Source: Orientallactaga sibirica (Eukaryota > Chordata > Mammalia > Rodentia > Dipodidae). Taken from it: DNA of 64,000 nt. Below the pieces are notes generated by a model, which saw only the letters and a list, made by a program, of their open reading frames with translations, was not told the DNA's origin and ran no database searches. Of this stretch, positions 1-12,400 are shown piece after piece (position 1 is the stretch's first letter; every line of letters begins with the position of its first letter). A program made the translations under genes and the position numbers. The stretch lies in NCBI GenBank assembly GCA_036365145.1, contig JAEOAD010000243.1, forward strand, positions 62,001-126,000. Direction: 5' to 3'.

Positions 1-3000
1 CTGTGTGAAATAAGCTAATTCAGTTCTAGGAATCACTTGCTTTCCTACAAAGAAGGTTGAGTGCAGCAAGTTCAAACTTTCCTAGTTTGTGTAATCTAAC
101 AAGATGTACAAGTTAGTAGATTCGCCTCATTTCTAAAGTAGTTTTTGAGAAAACAAACATCTTCATTGTTTAACATTGTACTGTGTGAAATAAGCTAATT
201 CGGTTCTAGGAATCACTTGCTTTCCTACAAAGAAGGTTGAGTGCAGCAAGTTCAAACTTTCCTAGTTTGTGTAATCTAACAAGATGTACAAGTTAGTAGA
301 TCTGCCTCATTTCTAAAGTAGTTTGTTTGAGAAAACAAACATCTTCATTGCCTGAACATTGTACTGTGAAATAAGCTAATTGGTTCTAGGAATCACTTGC
401 TTTCCTACAAAGAAGGTTGAGTGCAGCAAGTTCAAACTTTCCTAGTTTGTGTAATCTAACAAGATGTACAAGTTAGTAGATTCGCCTCATTTCTAAAGTA
501 GTTTCTTGAGAAAACAAACATCTTCATTGCCTAACATTGTACTGTGTGAAATAAGCTAAATCTGTTCTAGGAATCACTTGCTTTCCTACAAAGAAGGTTG
601 AGTGCAGCAAGTTCAAACTTTCCTAGTTTGTGTAATCTAACAAGATGTACAAGTTAGTAGATTCGCCTCATTTCTAAAGTAGTTTCTTGAGAAAACAAAC
701 ATCTTCATTGGTTTAACATTGTACTGTGTGAAATAAGCTAATTCTGTTCTAGGAATCACTTGCTTTCCTACAAAGAAGGTTGAGTGCAGCAAGTTCAAAC
801 TTTCCTAGTTTGTGTAATCTAACAAGATGTACAAGTTAGTAGATTCGCCTCATTTCTAAAGTAGTTTCTTGAGAAAACAAACATCTTCATTGCCTAACAT
901 TGTACTGTGTGAAATAAGCTAATTCGGTTCTAGGAATCACTTGCTTTCCTACAAAGAAGGTTGAGTGCAGCAAGTTCAAACTTTCCTAGTTTGTGTAATC
1001 TAACAAGATGTACAAGTTAGTAGATTCGCCTCATTTCTAAAGTAGTTTTTTGAGAAAACAAACATCTTCATTGCAGAACATTGTACTGTGTGAAATAAGC
1101 TTATTCGGTTCTAGGAATCACTTGCTTTCCTACAAAGAAGGTTGAGTGCAGCAAGTTCAAACTTTCCTAGTTTGTGTAATCTAACAAGATGTACAAGTTA
1201 GTAGATTGCCTCATTTCTAAAGTAGTTTCTTGAGAAAACAAACATCTTCATTGCCGAACATTGTACTGTGTGAAATAAGCTAATTCGGTTCTAGGAATCA
1301 CTTGCTTTCCTACAAAGAAGGTTGAGTGCAGCAAGTTCAAACTTTCCTAGTTTGTGTAATCTAACAAGATGTACAAGTTAGTAGATTCGCCTCATTTCTA
1401 AAGTAGTTTCTTGAGAAAACAAACATCTTCATTGTTTAACATTGTACTGTGTGAAATAAGCTAATTCTGTTCTAGGAATCACTTGCTTTCCTACAAAGAA
1501 GGTTGAGTGCAGCAAGTTCAAACTTTCCTAGTTTGTGTAATCTAACAAGATGTACAAGTTAGTAGATTCGCCTCATTTCTAAAGTAGTTTCTTGAGAAAA
1601 CAAACATCTTCATTGTTTAACATTGTACTGTGTGAAATAAGCTAATTCGTTCTAGGAATCACTTGCTTTCCTACAAAGAAGGTTGAGTGCAGCAAGTTCA
1701 AACTTTCCTAGTTTGTGTAATCTAACAAGATGTACAAGTTAGTAGATTCGCCTCATTTCTAAAGTAGTTTCTTGAGAAAACAAACATCTTCATTGCGAAC
1801 ATTGTACTGTGTGAAATAAGCTAATTTGGTTCTAGGAATCACTTGCTTTCCTACAAAGAAGGTTGAGTGCAGCAAGTTCAAACTTTCCTAGTTTGTGTAA
1901 TCTAACAAGATGTACAAGTTAGTAGATTGCCTCATTTCTAAAGTAGTTTCTTGAGAAAACAAACATCTTCATTGCTGAACATTGTACTGTGTGAAATAAG
2001 CTAATTCGGTTCTAGGAATCACTTGCTTTCCTACAAAGAAGGTTGAGTGCAGCAAGTTCAAACTTTCCTAGTTTGTGTAATCTAACAAGATGTACAAGTT
2101 AGTAGATTTCCTCATTTCTAAAGTAGTTTCTTGAGAAAACAAACATCTTCAGTATTAAACATTGTACTGTGTGAAATAAGTTAATTCGGTTCTAGGAATC
2201 ACTTGCTTTCCTACAAAGAAGGTTGAGTGCAGCAAGTTCAAACTTTCCTAGTTTGTGTAATCTAACAAGATGTACAAGTTAGTAGATTCGCCTCATTTCT
2301 AAAGTAGTTTCTTGAGAAAACAAACATCTTCATTGCCGAACATTGTACTGTGTGAAATAAGCTAATTCGGTTCTAGGAATCACTTGCTTTCCTACAAAGA
2401 AGGTTGAGTGCAGCAAGTTCAAACTTTCCTAGTTTGTGTAATCTAACAAGATGTACAAGTTAGTAGATTTGCCTCATTTCTAAAGTAGTTTCTTGAGAAA
2501 ACAAACATCTTCATTGCCTAACATTGTACTGTGTGAAATAAGCTAATTTGGTTCTAGGAATCACTTGCTTTCCTACAAAGAAGGTTGAGTGCAGCAAGTT
2601 CAAACTTTCCTAGTTTGTGTAATCTAACAAGATGTACAAGTTAGTAGATTCGCCTCATTTCTAAAGTAGTTTCTTGAGAAAACAAACATCTTCATTGCCT
2701 AACATTGTACTGTGTGAAATAAGCTAATTTGGTTCTAGGAATCACTTGCTTTCCTACAAAGAAGGTTGAGTGCAGCAAGTTCAAACTTTCCTAGTTTGTG
2801 TAATCTAACAAGATGTACAAGTTAGTAGATTTGCCTCATTTCTAAAGTATTTTCTTGAGAAAACAAACATCTTCATTGCCGAACATTGTACTGTGTGAAA
2901 TAAGCTAATTCGGTTCTAGGAATCACTTGCTTTCCTACAAAGAAGGTTGAGTGCAGCAAGTTCAAACTTTCCTAGTTTGTGTAATCTAACAAGATGTACA

Positions 3001-3420
3001 AGTTAGTAGATTCGCCTCATTTCTAAAGTAGTTTCTTGAGAAAACAAACATCTTCATTGCTGAACATTGTACTGTGTGAAATAAGCTAATTTGTTCTAGG
3101 AATCACTTGCTTTCCTACAAAGAAGGTTGAGTGCAGCAAGTTCAAACTTTCCTAGTTTGTGTAATCTAACAAGATGTACAAGTTAGTAGATTCGCCTCAT
3201 TTCTAAAGTAGTTTGTTGAGAAAACAAACATCTTCATTGCCTAACATTGTACTGTGAAAATAAGCTAATTCGGTTCTAGGAATCACTTGCTTTCCTACAA
3301 AGAAGGTTGAGTGCAGCAAGTTCAAACTTTCCTAGTTTGTGTAATCTAACAAGATGTACAACTTAGTAGATTCGCCTCATTTCTAAAGTAGTTTGTTGAG
3401 AAAACAAACATCTTCATTGC
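1..3420 (+). repeat. Satellite array, homogeneous zone A (180-181 bp monomer)
   Basis: About 19 head-to-tail monomers. The start sequence ctgtgtgaaataagctaatt recurs at 1 and 181 and then about every 180 bp. Neighbouring copies differ mainly at a few fixed spots: the bases between cattg and aacattg, the bases after aagctaatt, and the CpG in attcgcc. The core from ggttctagg through aagttagtaga is almost invariant. No coding frame, RNA gene or inserted element is visible. High identity between neighbours implies recent homogenisation. The array is already running at base 1, so its left edge lies outside the window. Confidence 0.97.
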
Positions 3421-6400
3421 CGAACATTGTACTGTGTGAAATAAGCTTTTCGGTTCTAGGAATCACTTGCTTTCCTACAAAGAAGGTTGAGTGCAGCAAG
3501 TTCAAACTTTCCTAGTTTGTGTAATCTAACAAGATGTACAAATTAGTAGATTCACCTCATTTTTAATGTAGTTTCTTGAGAAAACAAACATCTTCATTAC
3601 CTAACATTGTACTGTGTGAAATAAGTTAATTCGGTTCTAGGAATCACTTTTTTCTACAAAGAAGGTTGAGTGCAGCAAGTTTAAACTTTCCTAGTTTGTG
3701 TAATCTAACAAGATGTACAAGTTAGTAGATTCGCCTCATTTCTAAAGTAGTTTTTGAGAAAACAAACATCTTCAGTATTAAACATTGTACTGTGTGAAAT
3801 AAGTTAATTGGTTCTAGGAATCAGTTTCCTTTCTAAGAAAAGAAGGTTGAGTGCAGCAAGTTCAAACTTTCCTAGTTTGTGTAATCTAACAAGATGTACA
3901 AGTTAGTAGATTCGCCTCATTTCTAAAGTAGTTTCTTGAGAAAACAAACATCTTCATTGCCGAACATTGTACTGTGTGAAATAAGTTAATTCGGTTCTAG
4001 GAATTGGTTTCATTCCTACAAAGAAGGTTGAGTTAGCAAGTTCAAACTTTCCTTGTTTGTAATCTAACAAGATGTACAAGTTAGTAGATTCCCCTCATTT
4101 TTAAAGTAGTTTCTTGAGAAAACAAACATCTTCATTGCCGAACATTGTACTGTGTGAAATAAGCTAATTTGGTTCTAGGAATCAGTTGCTTTCCTACAAA
4201 GAAGGTTGAGTGCAGCAAGTTCAAACTTTCCTAGTTTGTGTATTCTAACAAGATGCACAACTTAGTAGATTCGCCTCATTTCTAAAGTAGTTTGTTGAGA
4301 AAACAAACATCTTCATTGCCGAACATTGTACTGTGTGAAATAAGCTTGTTTGCTTCTAGGAATCACTTGCTTTCTTACAAAGAACTTTGAGTGCAGCAAG
4401 TTCAAACTTTCCTAGTTTGTGTAATCTAACAAGATGTACAAATTAGTAGATTCACCTCATTTCTAAAGTAGTTTCTTGAGAAAACAAACATCTTCATTGC
4501 CTAACATTGTACTGTGTGAAATAAGTTAATTCGGTTCTAGGAATGTGTTTCTTTCCTACAAAGAAGGTTGAGTGCAGCAAGTTCAAACTTTCCTAGTTTG
4601 TGTAATCTAACAAGATGGACAAGTTAGTAGATTCGCCTCATTTCTAAAGTAGTTTCTTGAGAAAACAAACATCTTCAGTACTGAACATTGTACTGTGTGA
4701 AATAAGGTAATTCGGTTCTAGGAATCAGTTTCCTTCCTACAAAGAAGGTTGAGTGCAGCAAGTTCAAACTTTCCTAGTTTGTGTAATCTAACAAGATGTA
4801 CAAGTTAGTAGATTCACCTCATTTGTAAAGTAGTTTCTTGAGAAAAACAAACATCTTCATTGCGTTTAACATTGTACTGTGTGAAATAAGCTAATTCGGT
4901 TCTAGGAATCACTTGCTTTCCTACAAAGAAGGTTGAGTGCAGCAAGTTCAAACTTTCCTTGTTAATGTAATCTAAAAAGATGAACAAGTTAGTAGATTCG
5001 CCTCATTTCTAAAGTAGTTTGTTTGGAAAACAAACATCTTCATTGCCGAACATTGTACTGTGTGAAATAAGCTAATTCGGTTCTAGGAATCACTTGCTTT
5101 CCTACACAAAGAAGGTTGAGTGCAGCAAGTTCAAACTTTCCTAGTTTGTGTAATCTAACAAGATGTACAAATTAGTAGATTCACCTCATTTTTAATGTAG
5201 TTTCTTGAGAAAACAAACATCTTCATTACCAACATTGTACTGTGTGAAATAAGTTAATTCGGTTCTAGGAATCACTTGCTTTCCTACAAAGAAGGTTGAG
5301 TGCAGCAAGTTCAAACTTTCCTAGTTTGTGTAATCTAACAAGATGTACAAGTTAGTAGATTCGCCTCATTTCTAAAGTAGTTTCTTGAGAAAACAAACAT
5401 CTTCATTACTAAACATTGTACTGTGTGAAATAGTTAATTGGTTCTAGGAATCACTTGCTTTCCTACAAAGAAGGTTGAGTGCAGCAAGTTCAAACTTTCC
5501 TAGTTTGTGTAATCTAACAAGATGTACAAGTTAGTAGATTCGCCTCATTTTTAAAGTAGTTTCTTGAGAAAACAAACATCTTCATTGCCGAACATTGTAC
5601 TGTGTGAAATAAGCTAATTCAGTTCTAGGAATCAGTTGTTTTCCTACAAAGAAGGTTGAGTGCAGCAAGTTCAAACTTTCCTAGTTAATGTAATCTAAAA
5701 AGATGTCCAAGTTAGTAGATTCGCCTCATTTCTAAAGTAGTTTTTGAGAAAACAAACATCTTCATTGCCTAACATTGTACTGTGTGAAATAAGCTTATTC
5801 GGTTCTAGGAATCAGTTGCTTTCCTACAAAGAAGGTTGAGTGCAGCAAGTTCAAACTTTCCTTGTTTCTGTATTCTAAAAGATGCACAACTTAGTAGATT
5901 CGCCTCATTTCTAAAGTAGTTTGTTGAGAAAACAAACATCTTCATTACCGAACACTGTACTATGTGAAATAAGCTTGTTCGGTTCTATGAATCACTTGCT
6001 TTCTTACAAAGAAGATTGAGTGCAGCAAGTTCAAACTTTGCTAGTTTGTGTAATCTAACAAGATGTACAAATTAGTAGATTCACCTCATTTTTAATGTAG
6101 TTTCTTTAGAAAACAAACATCTTCATTACCGAACATTGTACTGTGTGAAATAAGTTAATTCGGTTCTAGGAATCAGTTGCTTTCCTACAAAGAAGGTTGA
6201 GTGCAGCAAGTTCAAACTTTTCGTATTTTGTGTAATCTAACAAGATGTACACGTTAGTAGATTCGCTTCATTCTAAAGTAGTTTCTTTAGAAAACAAACA
6301 TCTTCATTACTAAACACTGTACTGTGTGAAATGTTAATTCGGTTCTAGGAATCAGTTTCCTTTCCTACAAAGAAGGTTGAGTGCAGCAAGTTCAAACTTT

Positions 6401-9400
6401 CCTAGTTTGTGTAATCTAACAAGATGTACAAGTTAGTAGATTCGCCTCATTTGTAAAGTAGTTTCTTTAGAAAACAAACATCTTCACTAACGTACAGTGT
6501 ACTGTATGAAATAAGTTAATTCGGTTCTAGGAATCAGTTTCCTTTCTACGAAGATGGTTGAGTTTAGCAAGGTCAAACTTCCTTGTTAATGTAATCTAAA
6601 AAGATGTCCACGTTAGTAGATTCACCTCATTTTTCAAGTAGTTTCTTGAGAAAACAAACATCTTCATTCCCTAACATTGTACTGTGTGAAATAAGCTAAT
6701 TCGGTTCTAGGAATCAGTTGCTTTCCTAAAAAGAAGGTTGAGTGCAGCAAGTTCAAACTTTCCTTGTTACTGTATTCTAAAAAGATGCACAACTTAGTAG
6801 ATTTGCCTCATTTCTAAAGTAGTTTGTTTGGAAAACAAACATCTTCATTACGAACACATTGTACTATGTGAAATATGCTAATTCGGTTCTAGGAATCACT
6901 TGCTTTCCTACAAAGAAGGTTGAGTGCAGCAAGTTCAAACTTTGCTAGTTTGTGTAATCTAACAAGATGTACAAATTACTAGATTCACCTCATTTCTAAT
7001 GTAGTTTCTTTAGAAAACAAACATCTTCATTACCGAACACTGTACTGTGTGAAACAAGTTAATTCGGTTCTAGGAATCAGTTTTGCTTTCTCTACAAAGA
7101 AGTTTGAGTGCAGCAAGTTCAAACTTTCCTAGTTTGTGTAATCTAACAAGATGTCCAAGTTAGTAGATTCGCCTCATTTCTAATGTAGTTTCTTGAGAAA
7201 ACAAACATCTTCATTACCAAACATTGTGCTATGTGAAATAAGCTTGTTCGGTTCTAGGAATCACTTGCTTTCTACGAAGAAGGTTGAGTGCAGAATATTC
7301 AAACTTTGCTAGTTTGTGTAATGTAACAAGAGGTACAAATTTGTAGATTCACCTCATTTCTAATGTAATTTCTTTAGAAAACAAACATCTTCATTACCGA
7401 ACACTGTATTGTGTGAAATAAGTTAATTCGGTTCTGGGAATCACTTGCTTTCCTCCAAAGAAGGTTGAGTGCAGCAAGTTCAAATTTTCCTAGTTAATGT
7501 AATCTAACAAGATGCACAACATAGCCGATTCGCCTCATTTCCAAAGTAGTTTGTTTAGAAAACAAGCATCTTCATTACCGAACACTATACTATGTGAAAT
7601 AAACTAGTTCGGTTCTAGGAATCACTTGCTTTCCTACGTAGAAGGTTGAGTGCAGCAAGTTGAAACTTTCCTATTTTGTGTAATCTAACAAGATGTCTAA
7701 GGTAGTAGATTCACCTCATTTGTAAAGTAGTTTGTTGAGAAAACAAACATCTTCATTGCCGAACATTGTACTGTCTGAAATAAGATAATTCAGTTCTAGG
7801 AATTAGTTGCTTTCCTACAAAGAAGGTTGAGTGCAGGAAGTTCAAACTTTCCTTGTTAATGTATTCTAAAAAGATGCACAAATTAGTAGATTCACCTAAT
7901 TTCTAAGGTAGTTTGTTTTAGAAAACAAACATCTTCATTACCGAACACTGTACTATGTGAAATCAGCTAGTTCGATTCTAGGAATCACCTGCTTTCCCTC
8001 TGAAGAAGTTTGAGTGCAGCAAGTTCAAACTTTCCTAGTTTGTGTAATCTAACAAGAGGTACAGATTAGTAGATTCACCTCATTTCTAATGTAGTTTCTT
8101 TAGAAAACAAACATCTTCAGTACCGAACACTATACTGTGTGAAATAAGTTAATTCCGTTCTAGGAATCAGTTTCCTTTCTACAAAGAAGGTTGAGTGCAG
8201 CAAGTTGAAACTTTCCTGTTTTGTGTAATCTAACAAGATGTCAAAGTTAGTAGAATCGCCTCATTAGTAAAGTAGTTTGTTGAGAAACAAACATCTTCAT
8301 TACCGAACACTGTACTGTCTGAAACAAGTTAATTCGGTTCTGGGAATCAGTTGCTTTCCTACAAAGAAGGTAGAGTGCAGCAAATTCAAACTTTCCTTGT
8401 TAATGTATTCTAAAAAGATGCACAACTCAGTAGATTCGACTCGTTTCTAAAGTAGTTTGTTTAGAAAACAAACATCTTCATTACCGAACAGTGTACTATG
8501 TGAAATAAGGTATTTCGGTTCTAGGAATCACTTGCTTTCCTACGATGAAGGTTGAGTGCAGCAAGTTCAAACCCTCCTAGTCTGTGTAATCTAACAAGAT
8601 GTACAAGTTAGTAGATTCGCCTCATTTCTAAAGTAGTTTCTTTAGAAAACAAACATCTTCAGTACTGAAAACTATACTGTGTGAAATAAGTTAATTCGGT
8701 TCTAGGAATCAGTTGCTTTACTCCAAAGAAAGTTGAGTGCAGCAAGTTAAAACTTTCCCTGTTAATGTAATCTAAAAAGATGCACAACTTAGTAGATTCG
8801 CCTCATTTGTTAAGTAGGTTGTTGAGAAAAGAAATATCTTCATTGCCGAACATTGTACGGTGTGAAATAAGCTAATTCGGTTCTAGGAATAAGTTGCTTT
8901 CCTACAAAGAAGGTTGAGTGCAGCAAGTTCAAACGTTCCTTGTTAATGTATTCTAAAAAGATGAACAACGTAGTAGATTCGCATAATTTCTAAAGTAGTT
9001 TGTTTGGAAAACAAACATCTTCATTACCGAACACTGTATTATGTGAAATAAGCTTGTTCGGTTCTATGAATCACTTGCTTTCCTACGAAGAAGGTTGAGT
9101 GCAGCAAATTGAAACTTTGCTAGTTTGTGTAATCTAACAAGAGGTACAATTTAGTAGATTCACCTCATTTCTAATGTAGTTTCTTTAGAAAACCAACATG
9201 GTCAGTACCTAACACTGTACTGTGTGAAATAAGTTAATTCGGTTCTAGGAATCAGTTTCCTTTCTACGAAGAAGGTTGAGTGCAGCAAGTTGAAACTTTC
9301 CTATTTTGTGTAATCTAACAAGATGTCTAAGTTAGTAGATTCGCCTCATTTGTAAAGTAGTTTGTTGAGAAAACAAACATCTTGTTTGCCAAACATTGTA
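3421..9400 (+). repeat. Satellite array, intermediate zone B with loose ~900 bp periodicity
   Basis: Same monomer, but several variant classes are now interspersed. One carries acaaattagtagattcacc, usually with taatgtag. A second carries cttgttaatgtaatct plus gatgcacaac. A third carries gatgtccaagttag with gtttgttgag. The first class recurs at about 3539, 4439, 5170, 6070, 6974, 7338, 8064 and 9149. These intervals are close to 5, 4, 5, 5, 2, 4 and 6 monomers, suggesting a decayed five-monomer repeat of about 900 bp. Divergence rises towards the right end. Nothing but satellite is seen. Confidence 0.9.
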
Positions 9401-12400
9401 CTGTGTTAAGTAAGTTAATTCGGTTCTAGGAATCACTTGCTTTCCTACGAAGAAGGTTGAGTGCAGCAAGTCCAAACTTTCCTAGTTTGTGTAATCTAAC
9501 AAGATGTACAAGTTAGTTTCTTCGCCTCATTTCTAAAGTAGTTGCTTGAGAAAAAAGAAACATCTTCAGTCCCGAATACTGTACTGTGTGAAATAAGTTA
9601 ATTCGGTTCTAGGAATCCGTTTCCTTTCTTTGAGGGTGGTTGAGTGCAGCAAGTTCAAATGTTCCTTGTTAATGTAATCTGAAAAGATGTCAAAGTTAGT
9701 AGATTCGCCTCATTTCTAAAGTAGGTTGTTTAGAAAACAAACATCTTCATTGCCGAACACTGTACTGTGTGAAATAAGCTATTGCGGTTCTAGGAATCAT
9801 TTGCTTTCCTACTAAGAAGGTTGAGTCCAGCAAGTTGAAACTTTCTTTGTTAATGTAATCCAAAAAGATGTACAACCTGGTAGATTCGCCTCATTTGTAA
9901 AGTAGTTTGTTGAGAAAACAAACATCTTCATTGCCTACATTGTCCTGTGTGAAATAAGCAAGTTTGGTTCTAGGAATCAGTTGCTTTTTTACAAAGACGG
10001 TTGAGTGCAGCAAGTTCAAACTTTCCTTGTTTGTGTAAACTAACAAGATGAACAAGTTAGTAGATTCGTCTCATTTGAAAAGTAGTTTTTGGGGAAAACA
10101 AACATCTTTATTAACCAACAATGCACTGTGTGAAGTAAGCTATTTCGGTTCTAGAAATGAGTTTCTTTTCAACGAAGACGGTTGAGTGCAGCAATTTCAA
10201 ACTTTCCTTGTTAATGTAATCTAAAAAGATTTACAACCTAGTAGATTCGCCTCATTTGTAACATAGTTTGTTGAGAAAACAAACATCTTCATTGCCGATC
10301 ACTGTACTGTGTTAAGTAAGCTCTTGCAGTTCTGTGAATCAGTTGCTTTCCTACGAAGAAGGTTGAGTGCAGCAAGTTCAAACTTTCCTTGTTTGTGTAA
10401 TGTCACAGGATGTACAACTCAGTAGATTCGCTTCATTTCTAAAGTACTTTGTTTAGAAAACAAACATCTTCATTCCCAAACACTGTACTGTGTGAAATAA
10501 GGTAGTTCTGTTTTAGGCATCAGTTGCTTTCCTACGAAGAAGGTTGAGTGCTGCAAGTTCAAACTTTCCTTTTTTGTGTCATCTAACAAGATGTACTACT
10601 TACAAGTTTCCCTCATTTCTAAACTACATTGTTTAGAAAACAAACACCTTCAATACCAAATACTGTACTGTGTGAAATAAGTTGTTTAGGTTTTAGGAAT
10701 CAGATGCTTTCCTACGAAAAAGGTTGAGTACAGCAAGTTGAAACTTTCCTTGTTAATGTAATCTAAAAAGAAGTACAACTTAGTAGATGGGCCTCATTTC
10801 TACAGTAGGTTTTTCAGAAAACAAACATTTTCATTCCCGAACACTGTACTGTGTGAAATAAGCTAGTTCGGTTCTAGGAATCAGTTGCTTTCCTACGAAG
10901 AAGGTTGAGTGCAGCAAGTTCAAACTTTCCTTGTTTGTGTAATCTAACAAGATGTACTACTTACAAGTTTCCCTTCATTTCTAAACTACCCTGTTGAGAA
11001 AACAAACACCATCAATCCTAAACCCTGTATTGTGTGAAGTAAGTTGTATCGGTTCTAGGAATCAGTTGTTTTTTTTACGAAGAAGGTTGAGTGCAGCAAG
11101 ATCAAACTTTCCTAGTTTGTGTAATATAACAAGATGTACAAGTTAGTAGATTCGCCTCATTTCTAAAGTGGTTTCTTTAGAAAACAAACATCTTCATTGC
11201 TAACACTGTACTGTGTGAAATAAATTAATTCGGTTCTAGGAATCAGTTTCCTTTCTACGAAGATGGTTGAGTGTAGCCAGTTCAAACGTTCCTTGTTAAT
11301 GTAACCTAAAAGATCTACAACTTAGTAGATTTGCTTCATTTCTAAACTATCTTGTTTAGAAAAAAACACCATGAATCCCAAATACTGTATTTTATGAAGT
11401 AAATTGTTTAGGTTCTAGGAATGAGTTGCTTTCCTCTACGAAGAAGGTTGATTGCAGCAAGTTCAAACTTTCCTCGTTTGTGTAGTCTAACAAGATGTAA
11501 AAGTTATTAGATTCACCTCATTTGTAAAGTAGTTTGTTTAGAAAAGAAACATCTTCATTCCCGAACACTGTACTGTATGACAGAAGCTAGTTGGTTCTAG
11601 GAATCAGTTTCTTTTCTAAGAATATGGTTGACTGCAGCAAGTTCAAACTTTCTTTTTTAATGTAATCTAAAACGATGTACAACATAGTAGATTCGGCTCA
11701 CTTGTAAAGTTGTTTGTTGAGAAAACAAACATCTTCATTGCTGAACCCTGTACTGTGTGAAAAAGAAGCTAGTTCAGTTCGAGAAATCAGTTGCTTTCCT
11801 ATGAAGAAGGTTGAGTGAAGCAAGTCCTAATTTCCCTGTTTGTGTAAAGTAACAGGATGTACAATTAGTAGATTCACCTCATTTGTAAAGTAGTTTGTTG
11901 AGAAAACAAACATCTTCATTGCCTAACATTGTAATGTGTGAAATAAGCTAGTTCGGTTCTAGGAATCAGTTGCTTTCCTACAAAGAAGGTTGAGTGCAGC
12001 AAGTTCAAACTTTCCTTGTTTGTGTAATGTTACAGGATGTACAACTCAGTAGATTGGCTTCGTTTCTAAAGTAGTTTGTTTAGAAAACAAACATCTTCAT
12101 TGCCTAACACTGTACTGTGTGAAATAAGGTAGTTCGGTTCTAGGAATGAGTTGCTATCCTACGAAGAAGGTTGAGTTCAGCAAGTTGAAACTTTCCTTCT
12201 TAATGTAATCTAAAAAGATGTAAAACTTTGTAGATTGGCCTCATTTCTACCATAGGTTGTTTAGAAAACAAAAATCTTCAGTGCCAAACACTGTACTGTG
12301 TGAAATAAGCTAGTTCGGTTCTAGGAATCAGTTGCTTTCCTACGAAGAAAGTTGAGTGCAGGAAGTTCAAACTTTCCTTGTTTGTGTAATCTAACAAGAT

